From contig CALGLR010000116.1 of assembly GCA_937959395.1 (NCBI GenBank), positions 1 to 59,805 of the forward strand: a stretch of DNA of 59,805 bases, in the 5' to 3' direction. Source of the DNA: an uncultured Flavobacteriaceae bacterium (GTDB lineage Bacteria > Bacteroidota > Bacteroidia > Flavobacteriales > Flavobacteriaceae). The translations under genes and the position numbers were made by a program. Of this stretch, positions 33,800-42,234 are shown piece after piece; the stretch's first letter is position 1; every line of letters begins with the position of its first letter. A model generated the notes under the pieces. The model was not told the DNA's origin, did not search any database, and saw nothing but the letters and a program-made list of their open reading frames with translations.

Positions 33800-36397
33800 A
33801 TGAAAACAAAACTACTATTATGGCTATTTTTATTAGCCTTCGCATATACATGGTCTCAAAAAACAAAAACTATTAACCAACAGCAGTTTATACAGGAAAA
33901 AGGAGGCTGGAAAATGGTAGAAGAACAAACTGGAGAGAAATACAACTTAAGTGATGAAATCACTATACAGTTTAAAAAGACACCTTCAAAAAAAGAAATA
34001 AAAAAATTAGAAAAAGCGTATCAAATGACTTTGATGAGAAGTAATGAGTTAGGTTTTTACGATTTTAAAATCCAAAACAAATCTAATTTATTAACCACTT
34101 TTGAAAACATAAATAAAAATATAAAAGCAAAGCAAGTTTTTACAAATACTATAGGTAAATACATTTTAACACCTAATGATCCTCAATTTGGAACACAATG
34201 GGGACTTGAACAAATAAGTGATGCCGATATAGATATGAGAAATGCTTGGGATATTTCTACAGGAAATAGCAATGTAATTGTTGCCATACTAGACTCAGGA
34301 ACAGATTGGACACATGAAGATATTGGTTTGGGTACAGATGGTTACCAAAATGTACTTTTAAATTCAGGTGAAGACGCCTGGTCTAATCCAAACAATCCTT
34401 CTACAGGAAACGGAATAGATGATGATGGCAATGGATTTATAGACGATTGGAAAGGTTGGGATTTCTCAAATGGAAATAACGATTCGAGAGGTGTAATCTC
34501 TCACGGAACGCAAGTAGCTGGTATCGTTGGAGCAAAAACCAATAATGGTACTGGAATATCTGGTATTGCTGGTGGAAATAATGGTCTAGGTGCTAAAATG
34601 ATGCTTTTAGGAGTAGGTGATACTGCGCCAGATGGAGCGGTTTTAGATGACGCTATATTATACGCAATGAATAAAGGAGCTAAAGTTATTCAATTAAGCT
34701 TATCTATATTAAACTCTCCTGCTGTAAATACAGCATTACAAACCGCATATAATAATGGTGTATTCATTGTTTGCGCATCTGGAAATGGAGGAAATGTGGC
34801 TGTATCTTATCCTGCTTCAAACACTAATGTATTTTCAGTTGGTGCAACAACAAGTACAGATACTAGAGCAAGTTTTTCTCAAAATGGTGCTAATTTAGAT
34901 TTAGCAGCTCCTGGAGTTGGAATACGTAGTACAACAATAGGAAATAATTATGGCTCTGGTGATGGTACTTCATTTGCCGCTCCTATGGTTTCTGCAACAG
35001 CTGCGCTAATGTTATCTGTAGATCCTAACTTGTCAAATGAAGCTATAGAAGATATTTTAAAATGTACTGCAGAGCAAGTAGGTGGTTATAATTACAATTG
35101 GAATGCTTCAACACCTGGACATTCACAAGAATTAGGATATGGTCGATTAAATGCACGTCAAGCATTGCTTGCTACAGATACGGCAGACATTTATATTAGA
35201 GACACGGTTGCCGATAATGGATCTGAACCTTCAACAGGAACAATGTATAGAAGCCCAGATATTTGGGTAAGACATAATGATGATGGCGGAATAACACATC
35301 AAAACCCAGAATATAAAACATCTAGCCCTAATTGGGTATATATTCGTGTAAATAGAAAAAATTGTTCTAATGTAGATGATGCTAACTTAAAACTATATTT
35401 CTCAAAAGCATCTACCGGATTATCATGGCCATTACATTGGAATAATTATTATGAAATGGTAGGTGGCAGTAATATACTTCATGGCGATTTTATAGGCGAT
35501 GTTTCTATTCCTACTTCTCCTAACGATGAAGTAATCGTTAAAATACCGTGGTTCCCTCCTAACCCATCAAATTTCATTAATGAGGTACACCATTTTTGCT
35601 TACTAACGCGAATCGAATCTGCAAAAGATCCTATTGGCGTAGAAACGACTTCTGTTGGAAATAATACTAGAAATAATAACAATATTGCATGGAAAAACTT
35701 AAGCGTGTACGATTTAAATGCATTCGACAGCGCAGCACCTCATGTATTTATTAGAAATGTAAACAAAAGAGCTAGAGCAATTAATTTAACTTTTAATGTT
35801 ACTGAAAATAAGACGGGTGTTCCTTTCGAAAAATTTGGAGAATTTTATATCATTCCAGATAAGAAATTGAATGAACTACTTGCTAAAAGTGAAATGAGAG
35901 GTATAAAGCGTGTTGATGAAAACGTGTATTTAATTTATGAACCAAAAGCAGTAATATACAAAGTACAAGCTGAACCATTTCAAACATTTAGTTTGCAATT
36001 ATTAGTAAGACCTTATGAAGAAATAAAAGAAGGTAACTTCCTAATGTATGACGTCGCACAAACCGATGAGAAATTTAAAGTTACAGGTGGAGAAATCTAT
36101 CAAATTGGTAATTTTGGAGGAAAAGAAGGACCAAAAGAAAAACCAAACGATAAGGAAACTATTAACTTTAAAACATATCCTAATCCGTCAAAAGGGAACG
36201 TCATTGTAGAATTAAATAAAATGTACACTAATGTTGATCTTGTAATTAAAAACATTACTGGTGAGGTTATTTATAAGGATCATAAATCTAAAACAGATCA
36301 CTTTAAAATAAAGTTAAAAACTAAAAAAGGCCTTTATTTTATACAAATCAATACTAAAGAAGGACAATCAGAATCGATTAAACTTATTAAAAATTAA
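33800..36397 (+). CDS. Secreted S8 subtilisin-like serine protease with T9SS sorting domain
   Basis: This 865-residue protein has a signal peptide (to ~residue 19) and an ~120-residue prodomain. The subtilase core carries Asp165 (AILDSGTD), His235 (SHGTQVAG), Asn329 (CASGNGG) and Ser391 (GDGTSFAAPMVSAT), and includes the Asp-rich insert GIDDDGNGFIDDW typical of calcium-binding flavobacterial subtilases. Beta-rich domains occupy ~460-780. The C-terminal ~75 residues are a type A sorting domain (TYPNPSKGNVIVEL, then LKTKKGLYFIQI). It should be exported by T9SS and attached to the cell surface or released. It follows the two lipoprotein genes but has its own upstream gap. Confidence 0.9.
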   Translation: MKTKLLLWLFLLAFAYTWSQKTKTINQQQFIQEKGGWKMVEEQTGEKYNLSDEITIQFKKTPSKKEIKKLEKAYQMTLMRSNELGFYDFKIQNKSNLLTTFENINKNIKAKQVFTNTIGKYILTPNDPQFGTQWGLEQISDADIDMRNAWDISTGNSNVIVAILDSGTDWTHEDIGLGTDGYQNVLLNSGEDAWSNPNNPSTGNGIDDDGNGFIDDWKGWDFSNGNNDSRGVISHGTQVAGIVGAKTNNGTGISGIAGGNNGLGAKMMLLGVGDTAPDGAVLDDAILYAMNKGAKVIQLSLSILNSPAVNTALQTAYNNGVFIVCASGNGGNVAVSYPASNTNVFSVGATTSTDTRASFSQNGANLDLAAPGVGIRSTTIGNNYGSGDGTSFAAPMVSATAALMLSVDPNLSNEAIEDILKCTAEQVGGYNYNWNASTPGHSQELGYGRLNARQALLATDTADIYIRDTVADNGSEPSTGTMYRSPDIWVRHNDDGGITHQNPEYKTSSPNWVYIRVNRKNCSNVDDANLKLYFSKASTGLSWPLHWNNYYEMVGGSNILHGDFIGDVSIPTSPNDEVIVKIPWFPPNPSNFINEVHHFCLLTRIESAKDPIGVETTSVGNNTRNNNNIAWKNLSVYDLNAFDSAAPHVFIRNVNKRARAINLTFNVTENKTGVPFEKFGEFYIIPDKKLNELLAKSEMRGIKRVDENVYLIYEPKAVIYKVQAEPFQTFSLQLLVRPYEEIKEGNFLMYDVAQTDEKFKVTGGEIYQIGNFGGKEGPKEKPNDKETINFKTYPNPSKGNVIVELNKMYTNVDLVIKNITGEVIYKDHKSKTDHFKIKLKTKKGLYFIQINTKEGQSESIKLIKN

Positions 36398-36426
36398 GAT
36401 TACTTATAACATAAGTTCTAATCTAA

Positions 36427-36459
36427 ACAGGCTACATTATTAAATTGTAGCCTGTTTTA
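36427..36459. terminator. Bidirectional terminator between subtilase and DUF1801 genes
   Basis: ACAGGCTACA (36427-36436) and TGTAGCCTGT (36446-36455) form a perfect 10-bp stem with a 9-base loop, followed by TTTA on the plus strand. The stop codons of two convergent genes lie on either side; the minus-strand gene ends inside its plus-strand T-rich tail. Confidence 0.75.
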
Positions 36460-36816
36460 TTTCATTATTTTTTCATATTTAACAGCTTCAGCATTTTTAA
36501 GAATAGCTACAAGTACTTTATCATTTATTTCTTCTAAAGTTTTATAACGAAGTGACTTCATCATTTTCCGACCTTCGGTTACCATGTGTTCTTGATATAA
36601 AGTTAAATGTGCTGCATCCCAAAATCCAACATCTACGTAATCTTTCGAATGGTTTAAATAACAGCATGGTTTACCAAAGAGGTAAAAAAAAGGAATACGG
36701 TATTTATATAATAATTCAGCCTCGGGCAATGTATGCTCTACCACTGCCTTAATATGCATTAACATTGAACGGTAAAGTTCTGGTTGGTTAAAGATATAAT
36801 CTTCTGCTGGGTTCAT
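36457..36816 (-). CDS. DUF1801 family protein
   Basis: This 119-residue protein of the YdhG-like DUF1801 family has the typical NPAEDYIFNQPELYRSMLMHIKAVVEHTLPEAELLYKYRIPFF helix pair and the aromatic core CCYLNHSKDYVDVGFW. It is full length for the small members of the family. No signal peptide is present and the molecular function is not known. It abuts the membrane-protein gene upstream (stop and start adjoin at 36816/36817), so the two form one transcript. Confidence 0.85.
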   Translation of the reverse strand: MNPAEDYIFNQPELYRSMLMHIKAVVEHTLPEAELLYKYRIPFFYLFGKPCCYLNHSKDYVDVGFWDAAHLTLYQEHMVTEGRKMMKSLRYKTLEEINDKVLVAILKNAEAVKYEKIMK

Positions 36817-37176
36817 TTAAAAAACTCCTAATATTCCAACAATAATTAGACCTAGACCTATAATAGCTTTAAATGGCATTAATTTATCTGAAAGCTTCTT
36901 TAATGCATCTCCAAAAGCAGGAGCTTTCCCTAATGCATGAGTAAGTAATAAAAATCCACCAACAACACTTACGATATTGAATAATAAATTATGACCTCTA
37001 AACAATTTTAATAATCCTAAAACAACTAAAAAACCACCTATAGCGGTTTGAAATGGCGCTAAGAAACCAGCAATTTTATTAAAAAAATTACTTTCCCCAT
37101 CCCATTTATCTAATGTTGCTAATCCTAATAATATACCACCACAAATATTAGCGATATCAAATAAAAGTCCAGTCAT
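36817..37176 (-). CDS. Small four-helix membrane protein
   Basis: This 119-residue, very hydrophobic, glycine-rich protein has about four membrane helices (LLFDIANICGGILLGLATL, TAIGGFLVVLGLLKLF, IVSVVGGFLLLTHAL, AIIGLGLIIVGILGVF) and an amphipathic segment FGDALKKLSDKLMPF. I recognise no functional family. It is immediately followed by the DUF1801 gene and is divergent from the 37321 gene, whose palindromic operator lies in the shared 144-bp gap. Confidence 0.65.
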   Translation of the reverse strand: MTGLLFDIANICGGILLGLATLDKWDGESNFFNKIAGFLAPFQTAIGGFLVVLGLLKLFRGHNLLFNIVSVVGGFLLLTHALGKAPAFGDALKKLSDKLMPFKAIIGLGLIIVGILGVF

Positions 37177-37294
37177 TGTTATTCTTTTTTATAATTAATA
37201 ATACTCCTAATTTAGACAAAACTTTTCGTTTATTCTTTTTTGGAAAATTAAAATTTAGAAAACTTTTAACTTGTTTAAGTCATTTTATTTTATT

Positions 37295-37313
37295 TACTTT
37301 GTATTTCAAAGTA
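37295..37313. promoter_or_regulatory. Palindromic operator, copy 1 (TACTTTG-N5-CAAAGTA)
   Basis: The half-sites TACTTTG and CAAAGTA surround TATTT, with ATT before and CTTTATT after. It ends 7 bp before the ATG of the 37321 gene and would overlap the -7 box or start site. A near-identical site occurs at 38647, before the second transcription unit of this block. The small winged-helix protein at 38336 is the obvious candidate binder. Confidence 0.65.
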
Positions 37314-37320
37314 CTTTATT

Positions 37321-37932
37321 ATGAGTTCAAAAGATTATTTAAAAGACATAAGTGAGATTAAAAACATGATGAATAAATCATCACGTTTTATTTCATTAAG
37401 TGGCTTATCTGGTATTTTGGCTGGAGTATATGCTTTAATAGGAGCTGCTTTGGCCTATTATATTGTTACAAATTCTACTAGAGATTATCCTATATTGAAT
37501 AGCAAAATTTTTATTATTTGCATTATTATTCTTTCTACAGTAGCCATCTTAAGTATTATTACAGGTATTTTTTTAACCTCTAAAAAAGCTAAAAAGAATG
37601 ATGAAAAAATTTGGGATACGTCTTCGAAACGGCTAATTACAAATTTTTTAATTCCTTTAATTACTGGTGGGATTTACATTTTAATAATTTTAGAGCAGGA
37701 AAAATATGGTCAAACTGCTGCTCTAATGTTAATTTTTTATGGACTAGCTCTTGTTAATGCTTCTAAATTTAGTATCGGTGATATTAAATATTTAGGAATC
37801 ATAGAAATTATTTTAGGATTAATATGTGCTCTATTTCCAGGATATGGGTTTTGGTTATGGGTTATTGGTTTTGGAGTAATGCATATTATATATGGAGCTG
37901 TTATGCATTTTAAATATGATAGAATAAAATGA
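37321..37932 (+). CDS. Six-helix membrane protein of unknown function
   Basis: This 203-residue protein begins with a soluble amphipathic segment (DYLKDISEIKNMMNKSSRFISLSGLSGILAGVYALIGAALAYYI). It then has about six membrane helices in pairs; the last turn, GLICALFPGYGFWLWVIGFGVMHIIYGAVMHFKY, is aromatic-rich. I recognise no characterised family. Genes of this kind commonly lie next to a small winged-helix regulator in flavobacteria, as here. The stop overlaps the next start by 4 bp (ATGA). Operator copy 1 lies directly in front. Confidence 0.7.
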   Translation: MSSKDYLKDISEIKNMMNKSSRFISLSGLSGILAGVYALIGAALAYYIVTNSTRDYPILNSKIFIICIIILSTVAILSIITGIFLTSKKAKKNDEKIWDTSSKRLITNFLIPLITGGIYILIILEQEKYGQTAALMLIFYGLALVNASKFSIGDIKYLGIIEIILGLICALFPGYGFWLWVIGFGVMHIIYGAVMHFKYDRIK

Positions 37933-38228
37933 AAAATATTAATTATTGCTTATTAACATTATTTATTTTTTCAGTATCATCTTGCTGTAATGACAAAGGG
38001 AATTTTATCATAGTTAATAATTCAACTTCAAAAATTGATTCAATAACACTAAGTCCAGATTCTAACGGCAAAATAATTTCTTTGGAAATTGGCGAGAAGA
38101 AAAATTTAAATATTTGTATGAATAAAGTAAACTCAGATGGTTCATATGAAATTAGATATTGGAATTCTAAAACAAAAAAAAATAGCAAAACAAGGATTTG
38201 GATATTATACCAATGGTTCTCAAATTGA
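37929..38228 (+). CDS. Small lipoprotein with apparent 3' frameshift
   Basis: This 99-residue protein has lipobox SVSSC at C19 and a short beta-rich domain (FIIVNNSTSKIDSITLSPDS, then ISLEIGEKKNLNICMN). At a run of nine A residues (38174-38182) the frame appears to slip. Removing one A continues the reading as IAKQGFGYYTNGSQIEKLET and on to a stop at 38304, which fits the preceding beta pattern much better than the Trp-rich out-of-frame tail. A true length near 124 residues is likely. It could be a real mutation, slippage control or a sequencing error. No family recognised. Confidence 0.55.
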   Translation: MKNINYCLLTLFIFSVSSCCNDKGNFIIVNNSTSKIDSITLSPDSNGKIISLEIGEKKNLNICMNKVNSDGSYEIRYWNSKTKKNSKTRIWILYQWFSN

Positions 38229-38313
38229 GAAACTCGAAACTATAACGATAAATAAGAATGATAAGCTTAGCTTTGACAGCAATTATTATTTTAATTACAA
38301 ATAAAACTTAAGA

Positions 38314-38331
38314 TTCCTGCCTATGCAGGAA
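38314..38331 (+). repeat. Small dispersed hairpin (TTCCTGC-N4-GCAGGAA) at the regulator's ribosome-binding region
   Basis: This is a perfect 7-bp stem with a 4-base loop. The core is the kind of intergenic repeat widespread in flavobacteria. Its right arm supplies AGGAA just before the ATG at 38336, so the folded mRNA would cover the only Shine-Dalgarno-like stretch nearby. Confidence 0.5.
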
Positions 38332-38335
38332 AGGT

Positions 38336-38629
38336 ATGAGTATAATTATCAACATAAATAAAGTTTTTGACCACCGAATAAGACTAGGTATCATGTCTGT
38401 TTTGGTTGTTAATGAATATGCAGATTTTAATACGCTTAAAGAATTGCTTGGAGCTACAGATGGAAATCTTGCCAGTCATGCTAAAGCTTTAGAAAAAGCA
38501 GAATATATTTTAGTTGAAAAACAATTTATAGGCCGAAAGCCAAATACAAGATATAGTGTTACAAAACTAGGAAAAGCCGAATTTAAAAAGCATATTAATG
38601 CACTTGAAAAATTAATAAAAAAACAATAA
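38336..38629 (+). CDS. Small winged-helix transcriptional regulator
   Basis: This 97-residue protein is a single winged HTH of the HTH_34/MarR-like group: FDHRIRLGIMSVLVVNEYADFNTLKELLGATDGNLASHAKALEKA. The recognition helix is at TDGNLASHAKALEKA and the wing at QFIGRKPNTRYSVTKLG. The family usually acts as dimeric repressors of adjacent membrane-protein genes. It sits between the two copies of the TACTTTG-N5-CAAAGTR palindrome, at 37295 and 38647, and probably controls both its own unit and the 38682-42872 unit. Confidence 0.88.
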   Translation: MSIIININKVFDHRIRLGIMSVLVVNEYADFNTLKELLGATDGNLASHAKALEKAEYILVEKQFIGRKPNTRYSVTKLGKAEFKKHINALEKLIKKQ

Positions 38630-38646
38630 CATTTTTTTTAATCATT

Positions 38647-38665
38647 TACTTTGAAATACAAAGTG
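38647..38665. promoter_or_regulatory. Palindromic operator, copy 2 (TACTTTG-N5-CAAAGTG)
   Basis: TACTTTG, spacer AAATA, CAAAGTG, with ATT before and CTTTAT after, as in copy 1 at 37295. The spacer here is the reverse complement of the other spacer except for one base. It lies 16 bp before the ATG of the DUF4173 gene. Confidence 0.65.
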
Positions 38666-38681
38666 CTTTATAAATATAATT

Positions 38682-40049
38682 ATGAAAAACCTATCTATCA
38701 TTATCGCAGCTTTACTATTCAGCTTTTTGTTTTACAAGCAAAGCATTGGCTTAAACCTTACATTATTTAGCATTCTGACATTAGTTATTTTGAAACTTAA
38801 TAATAGTGATTCTTTCAATAAAAAAAAGACCTTAATTTACAGTATAGTTTATATAATTACAGCTGCAGCTGTTTTTTATCACACTTCTATAATTTCAATT
38901 ATCGCTAATTGTCTTTCCTTTTTTACCATAATAGGGAGTATCTCAGAATCAAAATCATCAATTTACATTAATTGGTTAAATGGAATCTACTCGTCTGTTG
39001 GCGGTTATTTTCATCGTGCTTTAGAGGTTAGTAAAGACAAAAAGAAAGCGAATATAGATTACATTCACTGGTTAAAAATAATAGGGATTCCTTTATCTAT
39101 AATAATCTTATTTATTGTTCTTTATCAAAATGGAAACCCTGTTTTTAGTGATATTATTTCAGAAATAAATTTTAAGTTCATCAATTTTCAATGGTTTTTA
39201 TTTTCGGTTTTGGGTTATTTTCTATTTAATAACCTTGTACATCCTGTAAAGATAAACCCAGCAACAGAAAACGATCTTGAAACTAAAAACACATTAATTA
39301 AGGGTGAAATAAATTCACAAAAAAAACTACAAAATGAAAATCAATTAGGAACTATTTTAATGTCATCGTTAAATGTTTTAATCGTTTTTTTCTTAGTTAC
39401 AGATCTTATTTATCTTATTTCTACAAAAGACTTAAATGCTGTTCAATTATCTAATCAGCTTCACAGTGGTATTAATGCTCTCATTGCTTCAATAGTTATA
39501 GCGATTGTAATAATATTATACTTTTTTAGAGGAAATTTAAATTTTTACCAAGCAAATGGGACATTAAAAAAAATTACTTATTTGTGGATTTCGCTAAATA
39601 TTTTTTTGGTAGCTATTATTGCTATTAAGAATTATCAGTACATACACGCTTTCGGTTTTACATACAAACGTATTGGTGTATTCTTTTACCTCTTACTAAC
39701 CTTAATTGGTTTAATTACGACTGTAATTAAAGTCTTAAAAATAAAAAATATTTGGTTTTTAGTTCGAATAAATTTACAAACCACTTTTGCCTTCTTAATA
39801 GTTTCAAGTCTTCTTAATTGGGATGTTTTGATTTCAAATTATAACATAAAACACGCTCATTTTACGGATGTTGAATATCTAATTAAATTATCTGACAAAA
39901 ATTCAAAATTATTAAAATCATACAGTAAATCTAATACCCTTTCAGAAGAAAATAATAAGCAAATAGCACTTAAATATGATAATTATATAAATAAACTGAA
40001 CAAGCTAAATTGGCAAGAACTTAATTATGAAGCGATAAGCACAAAATAA
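38682..40049 (+). CDS. DUF4173-like membrane protein
   Basis: This 455-residue protein has about 11 membrane helices. The segment FGFTYKRIGVFFYLLLTLIGLITTVIKVL is characteristic of the DUF4173/DUF4153 group. A soluble C-terminal tail of ~85 residues follows (KHAHFTDVEYLIKLSDKNSKLLKSY). Function unknown. It is first of seven or eight tightly spaced plus-strand genes ending at 42872 and is preceded by operator copy 2. Confidence 0.75.
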   Translation: MKNLSIIIAALLFSFLFYKQSIGLNLTLFSILTLVILKLNNSDSFNKKKTLIYSIVYIITAAAVFYHTSIISIIANCLSFFTIIGSISESKSSIYINWLNGIYSSVGGYFHRALEVSKDKKKANIDYIHWLKIIGIPLSIIILFIVLYQNGNPVFSDIISEINFKFINFQWFLFSVLGYFLFNNLVHPVKINPATENDLETKNTLIKGEINSQKKLQNENQLGTILMSSLNVLIVFFLVTDLIYLISTKDLNAVQLSNQLHSGINALIASIVIAIVIILYFFRGNLNFYQANGTLKKITYLWISLNIFLVAIIAIKNYQYIHAFGFTYKRIGVFFYLLLTLIGLITTVIKVLKIKNIWFLVRINLQTTFAFLIVSSLLNWDVLISNYNIKHAHFTDVEYLIKLSDKNSKLLKSYSKSNTLSEENNKQIALKYDNYINKLNKLNWQELNYEAISTK

Positions 40050-40071
40050 AAGAACTAATCCTATTAATATC

Positions 40072-40449
40072 ATGAATATTCCTACAATAACAATAAAGTC
40101 GGTAACTCTAGCTACTTGTGTTTTCTGGTTAATTATTTTAACTGAAAACCAAGGAGGTAACTCTGATTTTTTCGTTCTATTTCTATTGTCTTTAATTCCT
40201 ATTTCTATTTGCTGCTTTTTTACAATCTTGTTTACTATTGTCCCTTTTTTTTGGTTTGAGAATAAAGAGCTAGACGGGAAGCAAATTTTTAAACGCTATT
40301 TTCCTTATTACTCAATAATCTGTTTTGCTTTATCATTTTATTTTTCATTCGCTGCCAAATTTAATATTTATAGCATTGCTTTTTCTTCTTCAGCATTTAT
40401 AACAACACAACAAGCCTGGGTTTGGCTATCTAAAAACACTAGAGTATGA
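40072..40449 (+). CDS. Four-helix membrane protein of unknown function
   Basis: This 125-residue protein has four predicted membrane helices (SVTLATCVFWLIIL, FFVLFLLSLIPISICCFFTILFTIVPFFW, YYSIICFALSFYFSF, and a last one near SSAFITTQQAW). It starts 22 bp after the DUF4173 gene and overlaps the Coq4-like gene by 4 bp. I recognise no family. Confidence 0.6.
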   Translation: MNIPTITIKSVTLATCVFWLIILTENQGGNSDFFVLFLLSLIPISICCFFTILFTIVPFFWFENKELDGKQIFKRYFPYYSIICFALSFYFSFAAKFNIYSIAFSSSAFITTQQAWVWLSKNTRV

Positions 40450-40904
40450 AAGTATTTAGAAAGAAAATAATAAGTGAGTTGTTTGAAATTACTCAAAAAA
40501 TATATACCAAGTATTTTAAAAAGAATACCCCATGGAAGATTACAAAAGAATTATTATTATTATTCCCTAAATCAACTTTTGGTTATAAACTTGGAACGTT
40601 TTTAAATAAAAACGGATTTGATTTAATACCAAAAGTAGAACGTCATGATGCTTATCATGTTATTACCGGGTTTAGTACTAAAGAAGAAGATGAAATTGCA
40701 TTGCAGTATTTATGTTTTGGTAATGGCAAACGAAGTCTCTATTTATATGGAGTTATTATAATTGGCACTATAATTCTCCCCGAATACTATAAATATTACT
40801 ACGAATCCTATAAGAGAGGGCTACAAATGAACACGTTTTATAATTTAGATTTCAAAGGCTTACTAAAAACAAACTTTAAAGCACTTATTTCTAACATTAA
40901 TTAA
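40446..40904 (+). CDS. Coq4-fold protein with intact HDxxH-x11-E motif
   Basis: This 152-residue protein is shorter than eukaryotic Coq4 but keeps its metal-site signature: H67, D68, H71 and E83 (RHDAYH, then TKEEDE). It also has a helical frame ending in ILPEYYKYYYESYKRGLQM. Coq4 takes part in ubiquinone synthesis, but flavobacteria use menaquinone, so the role must differ or concern another lipid. Its ATG overlaps the previous stop by 4 bp, so it is coupled to a membrane-protein gene within the envelope block. Confidence 0.75.
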   Translation: MKVFRKKIISELFEITQKIYTKYFKKNTPWKITKELLLLFPKSTFGYKLGTFLNKNGFDLIPKVERHDAYHVITGFSTKEEDEIALQYLCFGNGKRSLYLYGVIIIGTIILPEYYKYYYESYKRGLQMNTFYNLDFKGLLKTNFKALISNIN

Positions 40905-40937
40905 AAAAACGAGAACGAAACCTTAACATAATAACTC

Positions 40938-41222
40938 ATGGAAAAATTTAAAACAACAGCTAAAACAGCTTTAGTTTTTTTTAGCATTGGAACCCTATTT
41001 TTATTTACACATCTTTTATTTAGAGGTTCTTTAAGATTAATCCTTGCCGGTTACCTATACGTAATAGCTTCTGTTTTTATAAATGGATTGATTGTAAGCG
41101 TATTACTATATACTTTAATAATGGAATCCAATAAAAAAGAAACTTTAAAATCGATTGGCATTCTTTTATTAAATGCGCCTATTGCCTACTCATACTTTCT
41201 AATTGCCATAAATAAATTTTAA
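40938..41222 (+). CDS. Three-helix membrane protein of unknown function
   Basis: This 94-residue protein has three membrane helices (ALVFFSIGTLFLFTHLLF, LILAGYLYVIASVFINGLIVSVLLYTLIM, IGILLLNAPIAYSYFLIAI). It is separated by 33 bp from the Coq4-like gene and by 2 bp from the SanA-like gene, which argues for cotranscription. No family recognised. Confidence 0.65.
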   Translation: MEKFKTTAKTALVFFSIGTLFLFTHLLFRGSLRLILAGYLYVIASVFINGLIVSVLLYTLIMESNKKETLKSIGILLLNAPIAYSYFLIAINKF

Positions 41223-41224
41223 CC

Positions 41225-41854
41225 ATGAAAAACTTAAAAAAACTTTTAGCCTGTATTTCATTATTGGCCCTTATTCTAATTGTTTCAAATTTTATAGTAA
41301 TAACTAAAGCAGAAAATAAAACATTCACTGAAATAGATAATATCCCTATAAACCATGTTGGACTACTCCTAGGCGCAAGTAAAAAAACAGCAAATGGTAA
41401 TATAAATTTATATTATAAATATCGCATTGAGGCTGCAATAAATTTATATAAAGCAGGCAAAATAAAGTACATTTTAGTTAGTGGAGACAATGGTTCTAAA
41501 GATTATGACGAGCCTTCTACTTTTAAAAATGATCTCATAAAAAATGGTATCCCAGAGGAAAAAATCTATTTAGATTATGCGGGTTTTAGAACACTAGATT
41601 CTGTTATTAGAGCTAAAGAAATTTTTGGCCAAAATTCTATTACAATAATCTCTCAAAAATTTCATAATGAACGTGCGATATATTTAGCTGAACATCATAA
41701 TATAAAAGCCATTGGTTTTAATTCTAAAGATCTCAATGGTCGTTATGGATTAAGAACTAAACTTAGAGAATACCTGGCCAGAACCAAAGCCATTATAGAC
41801 ATCGTAATTAATAAACAACCTAAGTTTCTAGGTAAGAAAATAACAATTAAATGA
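41225..41854 (+). CDS. SanA/YdcF-type (DUF218) membrane-anchored protein
   Basis: This 209-residue protein has an N-terminal membrane anchor (LLACISLLALILIVSNFIVI) and a DUF218 Rossmann-like domain: VGLLLGASKK, YYKYRIEAAINLYKAGKIKYILVSGDNGSKDYDE, PEEKIYLDYAGFRTLDSVIRAKEIF and ITIISQKFHNERAIYLAEHHNI. In enterobacteria SanA affects envelope permeability to vancomycin; the biochemical activity is unknown. The stop overlaps the next start by 4 bp. Confidence 0.9.
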   Translation: MKNLKKLLACISLLALILIVSNFIVITKAENKTFTEIDNIPINHVGLLLGASKKTANGNINLYYKYRIEAAINLYKAGKIKYILVSGDNGSKDYDEPSTFKNDLIKNGIPEEKIYLDYAGFRTLDSVIRAKEIFGQNSITIISQKFHNERAIYLAEHHNIKAIGFNSKDLNGRYGLRTKLREYLARTKAIIDIVINKQPKFLGKKITIK

Positions 41855-42234
41855 GGATGAAATTAAACATCAATTATTTTATCGCAACAAGTGTTTTACT
41901 ATTAATAGAAATAAGTATCGCATTATTTTTAGATGAAGGATTCATAAGGTTTACTGTAGGAGACTATTTAGCTTCAATCCTACTCTATTGTATTATCAAG
42001 AGTTTTTTTAAGTTAAAACCTTTAATTATAGTATTAATAACATTATTCATTTCCTACGGTATTGAATGGTTACAGTATATAAATATTCTGCAACTTCTAA
42101 ATATTGAAAACAATACTTTAATTAAAACAGTACTTGGAACCTCTTTTAGCGTAGGAGATTTAATAGCCTATACTCTAGGTTGCATAACCATTTATATAAT
42201 CGATTTAAAAACTAGTAGAACATGTACACTCTAA
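41851..42234 (+). CDS. DUF2809 family membrane protein
   Basis: This 127-residue protein has four membrane helices and the family's polar signatures: FIRFTVGDYLASILLYC, FISYGIEWLQYINI, and TVLGTSFSVGDLIAYTLGC. The start overlaps the SanA gene stop and the end overlaps the DUF1361 start by 13 bp, so translation of the three is coupled. DUF2809 and SanA genes are frequent neighbours in Bacteroidota. Function unknown. Confidence 0.85.
   Translation: MRMKLNINYFIATSVLLLIEISIALFLDEGFIRFTVGDYLASILLYCIIKSFFKLKPLIIVLITLFISYGIEWLQYINILQLLNIENNTLIKTVLGTSFSVGDLIAYTLGCITIYIIDLKTSRTCTL

Noticed and set aside
40446-40904. Evidence for ubiquinone biosynthesis
   Set aside because: A single Coq4-like fold among unrelated envelope genes; no other coq or ubi gene in the window.
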